The notes beneath the pieces are model-generated. The model made no database searches. It worked only from the letters and a program-made list of their open reading frames with translations, and had not been told where the DNA came from. Below, one piece after another: positions 21,518 to 34,800 of a DNA stretch of 64,000 nt. Origin of the DNA: Mytilus galloprovincialis (taxonomy: Eukaryota > Mollusca > Bivalvia > Mytilida > Mytilidae). Numbering within the stretch: the stretch's first letter is position 1; each line of letters opens with the position of its first letter. Location of the stretch: positions 49,050,122-49,114,121 of the forward strand of contig NC_134849.1 of NCBI RefSeq assembly GCF_965363235.1, in the 5' to 3' direction. The translations under genes were made by a program, and so were the position numbers.

Positions 21518-23218
21518 TATATGTCATATACAGTCATTGACCTGATATCACTTTTCCTCATGAATATCTAAATAGAAATTGCCGAAATTATGATTAATTA
21601 TTCATACGACCTATTCAACCTGTTCTTGTTTCCAATGTATACAACGACTCAAACTTATTTCTATTGCAATTTTTAGAGAAAAAAAACGTATTTCACTTGT
21701 TAATATTTTTGGTTTGCAAACTATAAATCATTATGTTTTATGCTTATTGTTGATATTTGAGTTCATTTTCAAACAAATTCGTTCACCATCGATTGCGGGT
21801 TTCAACAGGTAATGTATATTTCATTGTTTTGTATATTTCTCCGCCTGCATGATATGAGGCACTTTTTATAAAAGGGGGAAGTTTCCCAATATTTAAATCA
21901 AATAATAACATTAACACATTGAACAACATTTGAATATGTGTTTTGTTAGATTGCAGTATAAAGACAATAATAGTGCATTGACTTGACATATCAACGATAC
22001 AAGGATTCGGCCCGAAACGTGGAAAAGCTATTTATTCGTATTATTTGATTGCGTTTAAAACGCCTCAGTTTAAAAGTGTATAACACCATTTTCTACATTT
22101 GAAAATGCCTGTACCAAGTCAGGATTATGACAGTTGTTGTCCATTCGTTTTTGATGTGTTTTGTCATTTGATTTTGCCATGTAATTAGGGACTTTACGAT
22201 TTGATTTTCCTCTGAGTTCAGTATTTTTGTGATTTTACTTTTGACAAGTGGGCGTTACAGACGAACGTACACATAATCTGACCCAGTCAATTGATAACCT
22301 GAACGGACCAAGAAATGTTCTTTTACACGCTGCTTTGAAAATGATTCTATGTCAATCAGTAAAAAAAATATAAATTAAAAAAATGTAAACCCCATCATTA
22401 TGAAAAATGGTATTTATTTAAGATACTGTACGCTCGTATGGCTGATTATGCATAATTTGGTTGTTCAATTTCTTCTCAACTAAAAGATGATAGAAAAAAT
22501 CTTCAACTATATTGAGTTGAAACAGATAACATTAATTTGGACAATTGTTTTAACGTCGTATGAATGCAATAACAGTAACCATCTGTATATGTTAAAAACA
22601 CGCTAAATTTAAGCATTAAAAGTTTTTAAAAAATCTGTTTAATGTCAAGTTTAATAAATCTAGTGTGTTCGCTTTCTGTAGACTCGCGTATTTCACTGAT
22701 TCGTCTATTTTAATCCACAACAATGATGATGTCGCATAACAGTAAGTCATGTGATTTCCCGTATATATACCAGATTGGTTACAGTTTTAATCATCAGAAT
22801 TTATATGCCAACCAGTACCATTACTTACCCTAAAGATTCACAGGATACACGCACTAGGATTGAATCAATGTATTGTGTCCAGATGTATTTTCCGAATAGT
22901 TTCTGTTATAAGTAAAAATTATTACTACGACGTGTGGCTTGGTTGAATTAGTACGCTTTTACAAAGACGCATTCATATAATTTCCCCTTGAATTCATTTA
23001 GAAATCTAGCTTTTTTGGAACCATAAATATACTTAATAAATTGGTAAATTTTAATATTGTCTTTGGCTGCAAAAGAGTGTGTGTCTTAAAATTTAATTCC
23101 TTCATGCCACCCTTTATAATTCAGTGAATTTCAATGATTTATAGCTTAGAAAAGACATACCTACACAATTGTTACACTATATTATATTGAAAGATAATTA
23201 TGACAATTTAGAAACAAC
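21518..23218. other. intergenic; one repeat fragment, otherwise nothing recognised
   Basis: 22085-22260 is a plus-strand copy of family F (ACAGTTGTTGTCCATTCGTT, GTATTTTTGTGATTTTACTT). The remainder is AT-rich unique-looking sequence with no protein-like frame. Confidence 0.5.
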
Positions 23219-24114
23219 ACGGCCGACACTCGGCTAACCGAGAGATTGGTCGGTTAATCTCTATTGAGTATGCGGCTATATCGGCGGTTGGTCTGTTAAT
23301 CGGGTTGGCTAAAGTCTGTTAATCAGGTGTTATCGAGAAAATCATTGAAAGTTCAGCATGTTTCATTGTATAAATTTCTAAATATACTTTCCTCATAAAA
23401 AGTATTCATGTCTAACAAAACAATTCAATGTACTGAATTCAATGGTGTAATTATAATTTTTCTTGCTTCGATGTACGATCTATAAAATGAAAAGGCGGGT
23501 TACTCATCAATAAATTTATACACATTTAACACACATAAAATGTACACACAATGACACATTGGTTAAATTTACTTGCATTCAATATTTTAAACATAAAAAA
23601 AACAAAGGCATTATATTATGTTTGTTAACCATATTGATATCATTGTGTGAAAAATCTACACGAAAATCTGTATTTTGGTGACATAAATCAATCTTTATTT
23701 AAAACCTGGTCTGTTAATGGGTCGGATGTATAAAATCCGGTCTGTGAATTGGTCTGTTAAGAGTTATGAATGGCAATAAAAGTATAATTTTATTGCTATA
23801 TGGGGTGTTATCGGATCAAATGAGTAGGCTCAAGACGAGCGGCTAAAATATACGAAAACAACACATAAGCAATGAAACATAAGATATACGGAAACAACAC
23901 ATGAAATTGAAAATTGATAAAAATGGTTTCAAAAAGTGTAATATTAAAGTAATATTAATTTCATCCAAGAATGATCGCATATATCATGTTGATTCTGTTT
24001 AATTGTCATGAATGACACAAATTTGTCAACTTCATTGGTAACCAGTATATAAATCAGAGATAAACGTCGTAATGTAACTAAACATCAGTAAGTAAAATAT
24101 ATTGGGATGACAAA

Positions 24115-24320
24115 ATATGAAAAATAAAGAAAGAATAATGAGTAAGATAAATAAAATGTAGAAAAAAATGACATAACAATTTAAAGAATACAGAAATAAA
24201 CAATACCCCCAATCTGGACTCTCATGGTATACACGAGAATCTGGATGGAAACGCAGAATATAGAATAATATATAAGGACAGTAGAGAGTGATACATTGCT
24301 AAAAACGAGAGAAAAATAAT
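24115..24320. repeat. purine-rich AAAGAATA repeat, second copy
   Basis: AAAATAAAGAAAGAATAATG, TTTAAAGAATACAGAAATAA and CGCAGAATATAGAATAATAT resemble 15440-15640. It lies within the 23-25 kb element. Confidence 0.45.
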
Positions 24321-24426
24321 ACTTGTTTAAGAATACACACGTGAAACACCAATGGCTGTTGAAACAGTAACGGATTGCGATGTACTTATATTGGTGACAA
24401 ATTTTAGAAGTTTACATGCGGACAAC

Positions 24427-24650
24427 TATGGTGGCAGGTTAATGCCAATTTGCGTTTTAGCGCTTTAGCGTTTTCGCCTTACATATTCTATATGGCGAAA
24501 ACGAATTGCGAAGTCAAAAACGCGAAAACGCGAAACCGATTTCTCGTTTCGACTTCGCGATTTCGCCTTTTCGCGATTTCGTGTTTTCGCCCTATAGAAT
24601 ATGAAAGGCGAAATCGCGAAAACGCGAAATGGACTTCACCGGCCACCATA
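24427..24650. mobile_element. 224-bp MITE rich in GCGAAAACGCGAAA, nested
   Basis: The termini TATGGTGGC and GCCACCATA are flanked by GACAAC(T) at 24421-24426 and 24651-24656. Inside, TTTCGCCTTACATATTCTAT is matched in reverse by ATAGAATATGAAAGGCGAAA, and short GCGAAAACGCG words alternate on both strands. A frame at 24450-24707 is incidental. Its ends and its 6-7-bp target duplication have the same geometry as the elements at 16254-17025 and 45517-48021. Confidence 0.78.
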
Positions 24651-25671
24651 GACAACTGTAGTTCTCCTCTGCACTTATGTAGAAAGGAACTAAACGGAAT
24701 AAAATGAATTGAAACTTAAAATAACCAAATGTAGCTGCATTCGCTCCTTTCCGTTAATTCTTTAGAGTGATTTGTAAACAACATATGATTAAGTTATAGA
24801 AGAAAAGAACCAATTGGATGATGCTGACGAATTAGGGTTTAACGTTCAGTGACAAATATCATGTTCATATGTGAACGAGAACACGTTATATGTACCCTGT
24901 GTTGTATTAGAAAGACACTTTCAGTCGGAATTGAGAACGTGCTACTTCGAACATACACCAATATTAAGGCTGATTGAAAACGTCAATAAAAAATTCATGC
25001 AAATTCGAGAGGCCAATCAATATCACGCTATTTTGAAATGACACACCCTTCAATAAAATGCAAAGAAAGTCGAAATAAAAATGCTCTTCTTAGGATACTG
25101 TGGCACCGTATTGTCATTTTTGTTTACTCAGGAACATCTCATTCTTAAATTTTTCAAGGGGAAAATATAAAGGTAGCAAAATTATTGTCGTGGCTAAATA
25201 ACTCTTAACTGACACAATTTCAATTGTCCAACCCATTAACAGACTGTATTCCCATAATTTTCACTAAAACGTGGTATTATTCACGTTATTTTATAATTAT
25301 GAAATATTTACTAATGTCAATTTATTTTTTAGAACCACAGTACTATTTTTTGTCCTTTAAATGATATCTAAATTTGTTTGTTTCGCCTTTTATTAAAAAA
25401 ATTGTTATGCGTATAAGCATAAATACTACATACTTGCGCGACGCCTTTTAGTTTTACTGAAAACTGCGCAGACTAAGAAATGTTTTTACAAGTACAAAAT
25501 GTTGTATGATAGATATCATTTTCTCAGACACTTTTATTTTTTTGATTTGGTTCTTATAACATGCCATTAACAGACATATAACCAACCCGATTAACAGACC
25601 AATCGCCCATATAGCCGCATACTCAATATAGATTAACCGACCAATCTCTCGGTTAGCCGAGTGTCGGCCGT

Positions 25672-26788
25672 GAACAAATCTTAAAGATATAGCAGAGATG
25701 TACAATAAATGTTATGTTGAGTGTTGGTTAATTTAATTGTTGAACATGTTTCAAGAGATTATATATATGTGTGAGTTGAACTTAAGAGACTCTAAAAACG
25801 CATGACTTTGTGATTTGATGTTAATCCGGTTACTTGTCATTATAAATAATTTTGCTTTTTGCAGTTTGACATATTGTGTTTTGGAAACGACCGGGACTTA
25901 ACCTTTACGATAAATAGTTTTGATAGCTCTAAACGAGTTTCGATACTTACACATCCTTGGCGTTCACATATTTTCGCTTTGAATGTTCCTCATGAAATAA
26001 ATCAAGAAAATCATTTTGGACGCATAAGGTGTTAAACAACCATTGATCATGGATTTTCCCTTTTTAGTCATTGTTAAATTTGCACGTTTCAAAGCATTTT
26101 GCAGAATAAAATTGAGAAAGAAAATGGGGTATGTGTCAAAGCGACAACAACCCGACCATAGAGCAGACAACATCCGACTGTATCTTTATTTCAAATTAAG
26201 AAATACTTGGCATGAGTAAAGTTTTATCTTGTCCAATACTATAGACAAAAGTTCATATACAAGCGGTTTCTAAAATACTTCATTGGAAGATACCAACCCT
26301 TGATGATAATTCCATTTTAGCTTCATAAATAATGATCTGGAAGTATAGATTCTAGGTACTGACGTTGTTTTTCATCTTAATTACGTGTTCAAGCTCACCC
26401 TCATAACGTGAATCGGTGTACTAACATTAATTCAAATTGAAAACTCTCTACCAAAAAATCTCACAACAATACTTATTTATCAGAATAAAAGCCTAAAAGA
26501 AATCATTGCATAAACTCTTAAAGGTTCTTTTTAAAGAATTGAAAACAAGAATCTTATTATTTCCATCTTACTCTTTATGGGTTTTTTCTGAAATGAAATG
26601 TCTTAAACTTGTTTGAAACTTTTCTGATAACGAATTTGAAGTATTTCGGAATACTATAAATGTAATGTTTAGTAGTTAATCATTCAAAAATTCAAGATTG
26701 TATATTTAGTCAACATCTTACTGTATGTATATTTGTCAATGAAAGTTCACAATTTCTGCCTTAAATAGTCAGTTTAGAAATCTTATCA
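25672..26788. other. intergenic; short family G fragment only
   Basis: 26108-26175 (GTGTCAAAGCGACAACAACC, GACCATAGAGCAGACAAC) is a truncated copy of the family at 4955-5235 and 63540-63860. The rest shows nothing I can name. Confidence 0.45.
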
Positions 26789-27803
26789 CAACAGTATCAT
26801 CTCTAACCTGTATCATCTCTAACCTGTATCATCTCTAACCTGTATCATCTCTTACCTGTATCATCTCTAACCTGTATCATCTCTAACCTGTACCATCTCT
26901 AACCTGTATCATCTCTATCCATTTATTATCTCTAACCTGTATCATCTCTAACCTGTATCATCTCTAACCATGTATTATCTCTAACCTGTATCATCTCTAA
27001 CCTGTATCATCTCTAACCTGTATCATCTCTAACAATGTATTATCTCTAACGTGTATCATCTCTAACCATGTATTATCTCTAACCTGTATCATCTCTAACC
27101 TGTATCATCTCTAACCATGTATTATCTCTAACCTGTATCATCTCTAACCATGTATTACCTCTAACCATGTATTATCTCTAACCTGTATCATCTCTAACCT
27201 GTATCATCTCTAACCTGTATCATCTCTAACCATGTATTATCTCTAACCTGTATCATCTCTAACCTGTATCATCTCTAATCTGTATCATCTCTAACCATGT
27301 ATTATCTCTAACCTGTATCATCTCTAACCTGTATCATCTCTTACCTGTATCATCTCTAACCATGTATTATCTCTAACCTGTATCATCTCTAACCATGTAT
27401 TTTCTCTAACCTGTATCATCTCTAACCTGTATCATCTCTAACCATGTATTATCTCTAACCTGTATCATCTCTAACCATGTATTACCTCTAACCATGTATT
27501 ATCTCTAACCTGTATCATCTCTAACCATGTATTATCTCTAATCTGTATCATCTCTAACCTGTATCATCTCTAACCATGTATTATCTCTAACCTGTATCAT
27601 CTCTAATCTGTATCATCTCTAACCATGTATTATCTCTAACCTGTATCATCTCTAACCATGTATTATCTCTAACCATGTATTATCTCTAACCTGTATCATC
27701 TCTAACCATGTATTATCTCTAACCATGTATTATCTCTAACCTGTATCATCTCTAACCATGTATTATCTCTAACCTGTATCATCTCTAACCTGTATCATTT
27801 CTA
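26789..27803. repeat. 16/17-bp minisatellite (~60 copies)
   Basis: Two interleaved unit types, ACCTGTATCATCTCTA (16 bp) and ACCATGTATTATCTCTA (17 bp), fill about 1 kb. The first 150 bp is nearly pure type 1; the rest alternates irregularly. It lies between the convergent 3' ends of genes A and B. Confidence 0.95.
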
Positions 27804-28882
27804 TATTCGATGTGTTGCCGACATCCTTTTTCAATTTTTTTAAAAATAAGACGTTTTTCGACCATAATGACGGATATTTGTGAGTAACAAGTATTTTCCC
27901 GAGTACAATAAAGAATTCGGACATGTTCATTTGTTGATAAAGTAGGCGGTTCTTGATAATCAAGATGTTGTTATGAAAAATTTTACCGATATCCTGCATG
28001 TTGACCCAATTCCTAAAATTGGTGTCGAAGTGTTTGCAAAATTGAGATAACCAATAATATTGAGCGATGGCTCATTTATTTTCCTACTTTATATAGTCTT
28101 TGGTGGACTATTTTGTATAATCATAACCCTCATATAACTGGCATAATAAGTAAAATTCTTACCTTGAAGCGACAAAATGGTGGTCCAATTTCAATCGCCG
28201 ACACCCTGCGTGATGACGTAGATTCCCCCCCTTGAACTATTCACTCATTCTTTACTCTCCGAAAATTAGTGCTCGATTGATTTGTTAATCAATTTGAAAT
28301 GGATACATGTTAAGTGAGTAAATATGTTGGGTTTTTTTTTTTTCAATCGAATTTTTCCGACTCAGGAATCAGGACGCAAATTGTAAGAGTAGACTGGGAG
28401 AGTACATGAAGGTATGATCTAGTTTCCCAATTCTTTGACAGGGGCTAAACTAGATCGCAATGTGAAACGAATAGGTTTGTTTTGTTTTTATGGCGGGGAT
28501 TACTTTTTCACTACAGGGTCATTATAAATATTTGAATAGAATTGGTTTCTTTTGCATGAGATGTCAATTAGGTTGTCGTGATTGGAACAACTTCATTGGT
28601 GGTTTTGAGTGAGTGTAAAAGGGATGTAAGATATATACAAGATACATATTTGTCACAAAGGGGGTTAAGTTATATTCAATTCGACAATGTTCATTACTTT
28701 CGAGACAAATAATCAAGGACAATCATATTCATCAACATAAAAAGAGTTATGTGCTGTTTTTCATCGCTCCAGTTTGAACTTTGATGTTTTAAAGATTGAA
28801 TATCATTTTTGTTTTAGTATTATTAAACATAGAATTGATGATCAATTAATGGTATACCATAATATGATCTTTTAAGGCAATA
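27804..28882. other. 3' flank of claudin-like gene B, nothing recognised
   Basis: AT-rich unique-looking DNA downstream (on the minus strand) of gene B's stop codon. A minus-strand frame at 27769-27999 starts inside the minisatellite and has no features of a protein family. Confidence 0.4.
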
Positions 28883-31800
28883 TCATTCAAACGCCAGTAC
28901 AAATATATAAACAATCATAATACAGAAAGTTATGAAAGCAAGGCCACCACCAGACGCCGCTACATAGAAAGACCAGTCCAATGAGTATGTTTTATCAATG
29001 TCAAAATAGTACAACACCATAACTGCCATTCCACTTAGAATTGCTCCAGCTGAAAAGATAAAAAGTACAAGTCTACATAAAGGCTGCATAAAAAGACAAT
29101 AAATCTTGGGGACCGGAATTGTTTATTACAACTTTTAACACCCTAAAAACAATTGATAAAATAGAATGTAACAAAACAGTTACACAAATAGTATTTTTTT
29201 CTTTAGTTTTGAAATGGATCTCCATGGATAAAAATTGAAAGATAGAGGAACTTTCACCATGACATAAGACTCATCAGTGACCCTCATATCAAAACAATTG
29301 AAAATCCAAACAAGTACAAAGTTGAAGAGCATTGAGGACCCAAAATTCCAAAAAAGTTGTGCTAAATACGGCTAAGGTAATCTACTCCTAAAAAAAAAGA
29401 AAATCCTTAATAAAAAACATTTTATTCGTTTATTTTCATGTAAGGAATGGTGAACAGGCTGATATATTGCTTATTTTATTTATTTTAATATACATGATAA
29501 AGAATAACAAATATTTTTATTAGTTGTCATTTGTAGCAATTCCAATGGCAAGCCTGTATTGCTCCCAGAAATGGCGTGCTGTCCTTGTGGTTCCCATTTC
29601 GTTTACTAGCTAACTTTGTAATTGAATAGGGCTTAAAAATCGGTTGGATATTTATTTATCACTGTCAAAGTCAAAACTGGAATCTACGATTTGCAGCATC
29701 AACTACCAGAAGTTCCGTACTCTTTTTTGTAAAACGCTGAAGAAGATATTATACAACTTCATTTTTTTAAGGACTTTAGATAGCTAATTTCATAGTTATA
29801 TACACAGGCACTTGTCTCAGAAAAAAAATCCTATGTACCTTATTATCTTACCTCGTATAAATTTATACTATAGAGATATGATTGGTTAAAGGACTACACA
29901 TGATGCAACTATAGTTATGAGGCGAAGTCGATGGAAATAGTTGTATCCGAGGGGACAATAAACTTACTATTCCAAAAATATCCAGTCAGTAAGTCTTTTA
30001 TTATATGGACACAGACAACAGACAATAAATGGCTGTGATGAATCAACTATCGAACTAGAAAATAAACAGAAACCCAACCATAACGTTGTCCATAATTATT
30101 CAGAAAAATAAGGCTACGCCTTACACTGCTGTCAACCCTCATCTGATGAATGTTTCAGTCACTATAAAGTGTTACAACTTAAATTTAGACGCAACACATA
30201 AATAGTAATTGGAAAGGTACTGCCATTGCCATTAAAACTATTTAAAAAAAAATGTTTGAGTTTAAAATGATACAACTATCCATAGGGGGCAAATTACTAA
30301 AGAACGCAGATTTGCACAATCACAGAATGCATATGCCTGGTTCGGGATTAAAATTGAATGACAGTTAACAAAACATGAGAAGCAAAAGTAAACAGTAAAA
30401 TTATGTACCATCGTGAAATTAAATATAAGGTCGTCAAGAAATGAACTTTGTGATGATCTACTCCGTACTCGTTCCCAAAACCTGAGTTCATTCCATCGTC
30501 TGCTTTCAAAATGCTATTTAAATGAATGTGACCGTCTTACGCCTGAAATATATGCTAAACTGGAAGCATCAGCATGTATATGGTGAGAAAATGAAAACTG
30601 CGTCTTCCAAACAACTGTTTACTTTAAGTTTGTGTTTATCGTGACTTTCGATCTAAAAACTAGAGACGTTCCGAAATCCTGTATTGGCCGGATCAAAACT
30701 CGGCCAATACAGAAAAAATCTATATTGGCCGAGTTATTCTGTATTGGCCAAGTTGACACCTTATATTGCATAAGCAGTTTTCATCATATTAAGTCCAATA
30801 ACAGTGAAGTTAATTAAAAACACGTTATATTAAGGTATATATATGGGGAAAATATCTGAGACAAGTGATTTTGGAAGACCAGATGTATCAATTTCATTGT
30901 AAACTACGGAAGGAATTCGGAATTACGATAAAAAAAATTCTTCAGATATTATCAAGTTGCTATTAATATTCATGTATTGACTTTTAAACTTGTAACGATA
31001 TTAGATATTAGCGATAATTGCTGTGGTCGTGTTATACTGCATGAATAATGTTCAGATTAACGTCTTATTTTGTACTCGTTTAAAAAAGGGGGTACTGATT
31101 GCGTAAGTCGTCAATCATAAGCACGTGTTCGACTTGTAAAACTTTTTTTTCTTTATTACTGGATTGAACAGTACAGTCAACATATGAACAAACTATAAAA
31201 CTCAGTTGAAAAAGGCTAAACTTATCAGATGGAATGGAATAGAAATACATCTTACAAAAACAGTTGATGTGGACTTGTACTTATACATCCCCACGAAAAA
31301 TTGATACTAAGTACAGATCTGAGATCCCTCGCAGTTACTAACAGCAAGTTCAAAACCAATAACAACTAGTAAAACAGATCATCAATAAGAGTATTGATGA
31401 GTGTCAGAGAACGTTCTTCTTGTCTCAACAACTTTATCATTCTGAAGATCTCTGGTGAGGTGCATTGACTAATTCTTCAGTTTACTATGTCATCCTTCTT
31501 AATGATTTGTTGTTCTAGGACCTTCTTTTTTTATTTATTTTTTTTATTTAAATAATGAATTAATTAAATCTTTGAAGCTAAAGTTGAAAGTGTTGGTTAC
31601 TATTAAATGCTTTAACTACCTTTTCTTTTAAACAGTTTGTTTATCAAACAACAACAAAACACTACATTTTTTTACATAAATTTCATTTAAATAATGATTT
31701 TTCTTTAATTTCCACATGTTAAGTCACCTGTCACCTCATTAGACTCTAATGACTAAAACAACATACTTTGCAATATCTATTGTTCTTCCCATAATCTGCA

Positions 31801-34800
31801 ATTTAGGAATACCCAGAATATTTCTAGGTTTACACTTCAATAAATCATGTTGCGAAACGGGGAGAAACTACTACTGTTGCCACTGTGTAAAATGTTTCAA
31901 GGCACGACATACATTAATGATATTCAACGCTCTAAAAGACTTTAAATAAAAGAGAAGGATTAAAAATATATCGGTCAAGGAATATGAGGATTAGACACAT
32001 TTTTTCTAGAGAGTTTTGGTGTGAAACCCGGGTCGCCAGCTAATAAACTTACATATCAGTTTTTGAGTTAACCCACCCATTTACACAAAAAGTTCTAGGT
32101 ATACGGTGCTTTTTTGTTTATACTTGTACATTGAAAAGTCACTAATGTTGTTCAGTTTGTGTCCAATTTGTTTTGCTAATTTGGCAAATAAAATGTGTTA
32201 AAATTAAACTGATTGTGGTCAAGTTTGTTTTATTTTGGCCTCAGTGAAGAAGATTTTTGTAAAAGTAATGGACAGCGACGGCGCAAAGTCGAGAGAAAAG
32301 CTCATACAGTCCTGTTGGCCAGGTGATCTTAAAATCTGTGATAATGAATTTTAATCTGAAATTACAAATTACAATACAAACTGTGATAACAAATTCCACA
32401 AATTCATCACGTACATAATCCGTTATAACCAATTATACAATTCGTTATAACGATATTAAATCGTTATCACAAATAACAAAAATTTGTGATAACGAATTTA
32501 ATTCGTAATAACGAATTACAATATCTGTTATAACGATTTCCACCAATTCGTTATCACAAATTTAATCTGTTATAACGAATTATAGAATTCGTGATAACGA
32601 TTTTAAAAAAATCGTGATTTCGAATTCAAAATATATTTTTGGGAGGTCCTAAATGGGTTTCCGTAAAAAGCATTGACAAATTTGGTGAAATAAAAAATAT
32701 TATTACATCTCTGACAAGTCGAGTTATTACAAATTTAATGAAAAGGCTAACAAACATATCAAGGCAAAATTACCGAACTTGAAAATAAAAAAACAAAGAG
32801 TAGGGAATTTATTCTATAACCTATGTGATGAAAACAAGAGCCTCAATGATAAATTCTGTTTTAGAATAGAGCTAGCATCCTTTTTAAAACAGTTTAAAGA
32901 ACTTAGAACAGTGGACTCTTGAAATATTTACTTTTATTATGTATATTAATTATCCTACTGATATGAGTATTTGGCACAACTTTTTAGGATTTGGGTCCTT
33001 AATGCTCTTAAACTTTGTACTTGTTTCGCTTTTTAGCTATTTTGATCTGAGTGTCACTGATGAGTCTTATGTAGACGAAACGCGCGTCTGGCGTATTAAA
33101 TTATAATCCTGGTACCTTTGATAACTATCTATACCACTGGGTCGATATCACTGCTGGTGGACGTTTCGTCCCCGAGGGTAGCACCAGCTCAATAGTCAGA
33201 ACTTCCGTGTTGACATGAATATCAATCATAGGGTTATTTTAATAAATTTCCTGTTACAAAACTTTGAATTTTTCGATAAACTAAGGATGTTCTTATCCCA
33301 GGAATAGATTACCTTAGCCGTGAGTGGCACAACTTTTTGGAATTTTGGGTTGTTAATGCTCTTCAACTTTGTACTTGTTTGGCTTTATACCTTTTTGATC
33401 TGAGCGTCACTGATGAGTCTTATGTATACGAAACGCGCGTCTGACGTATTAAATTATAATCCTGGTACCTTTGATAACTATTTATACCACTGGGTCAATG
33501 CCACTGCTGGTGGACGTTTCGTCCCCGGGGGTACACCAGCTCAGTAGTCAACACTTCGGTGTTGATATAAATATCAATTATAGGGTCATTTTGATCAATT
33601 TCCTGTTACAAAACTTTGAATTTTTTGATAAACTAAAGATTTTCTTATCCCGGGAATCGATTACCTTAGCTGTTTTTGGCACAACTTTTTTGAATTTTGG
33701 ATCCTTAATCCTCTTCAACTTTGTACTTGTTTGGCTTTATAACTATTTTGATCTGAGCGTCACTGGTCAGTCTTATGTAGACGAAACGCGCGTCTGACGT
33801 ATTAAATTATAATCCTGGTACCTTTGATAACTATTTACACCACTGGGTCGATGCCTCTGCTGGAGGACGTTTCGTCCCAAAGAGTATCACAAGCCCAGTA
33901 GTCAACACTTCGGTGTTGATATGAATATCAATTATATGATTTTTAATTTTAAATTTCCTGTTACAAAACTTTGGATTTTCCCGATAAACTAAGGATTTTC
34001 TTATTCCAGAATAGATTACCGTAGCCGTATTTGGCACAACTTTTTGGAGTTTCGGGTCCTTTATGCTCTTCAAATTTGTACTTGTTTGGCTTTAAAACTA
34101 TTTTGATCTGAGCGTCACTGGTGAGACTTATGTAGATGAAACGCGCGCCTGGCGTATTAAATTATAATCATGGTACCTTTGATAACTATTATGGCAATAA
34201 AGAATTGAATTGAAAAAAAAAGATTATAATTATGCAAACAAGTGGATAAGAAAAAAACTTATATGTAAATCATTTTTATAATTATGTCCAGAAGGAAAAC
34301 AAATGATATAGACAGTAACTGTAGATTAGTAGATTAAAACATTAATTTCCCTTGGCTTATTGAGGTTCGAAGTTTAGTTCGCCCTCGAAAAGTCATATTT
34401 TTTAGAGTGATGCACTCTGGTAAGATGAGTTTTTCTCTAGGTGAACAACTCTTCACATCTCCGTCAAGCGTGGGAATTAAAAGTATCGTATGTCCCACTG
34501 ACTATGATGAACTCAGGTGTCTGTTGATATGGTTAATTTCTTCGTGATTAAATGCTTTAACTTGTTAATATTTGTACTCTGAAGCTGATAACGTACGTGT
34601 TATATTACAGGGGCATACATGATAGGTTAATTCATAGATATATGATCATGCCATTTTTTGTAATAAATAGGTATAGAGAATATATATTTACAACTAAACT
34701 AAATGATGTATGTTTTCTCTTCATTTTTTCTGCAAAAAAATATTAAATTGTATTCTATTTTAGTTCTTCACTTCAAAGACACAATGTGGCCTTCAACATG

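Larger units (their letters stand above)
23219..25671. mobile_element. 2.45 kb DNA element with ~95-bp terminal inverted repeats
   Basis: ACGGCCGACACTCGGCTAAC opens at 23219 and its inverse closes at 25671. The match extends through GAGATTGGTCGGTTAATCT and TATTGAGTATGCGGCTATAT to TTGGTCTGTTAATCGGGTTG. Further inverted GTCTGTTAATGGG words lie inside (about 23709 and 25232). There is no transposase frame, so it is non-autonomous. The flanks (GAAACAAC / GAACAAAT) are suggestive but not an exact target duplication. It contains a nested MITE at 24427-24650. A related fragment lies at 8226-8720. Confidence 0.8.

Noticed and set aside
26789-27803. Interstitial telomere-like CTAACC words
   Set aside because: TCTCTAACC belongs to a 16-bp unit (ACCTGTATCATCTCTA); the telomeric hexamer is never repeated in tandem.
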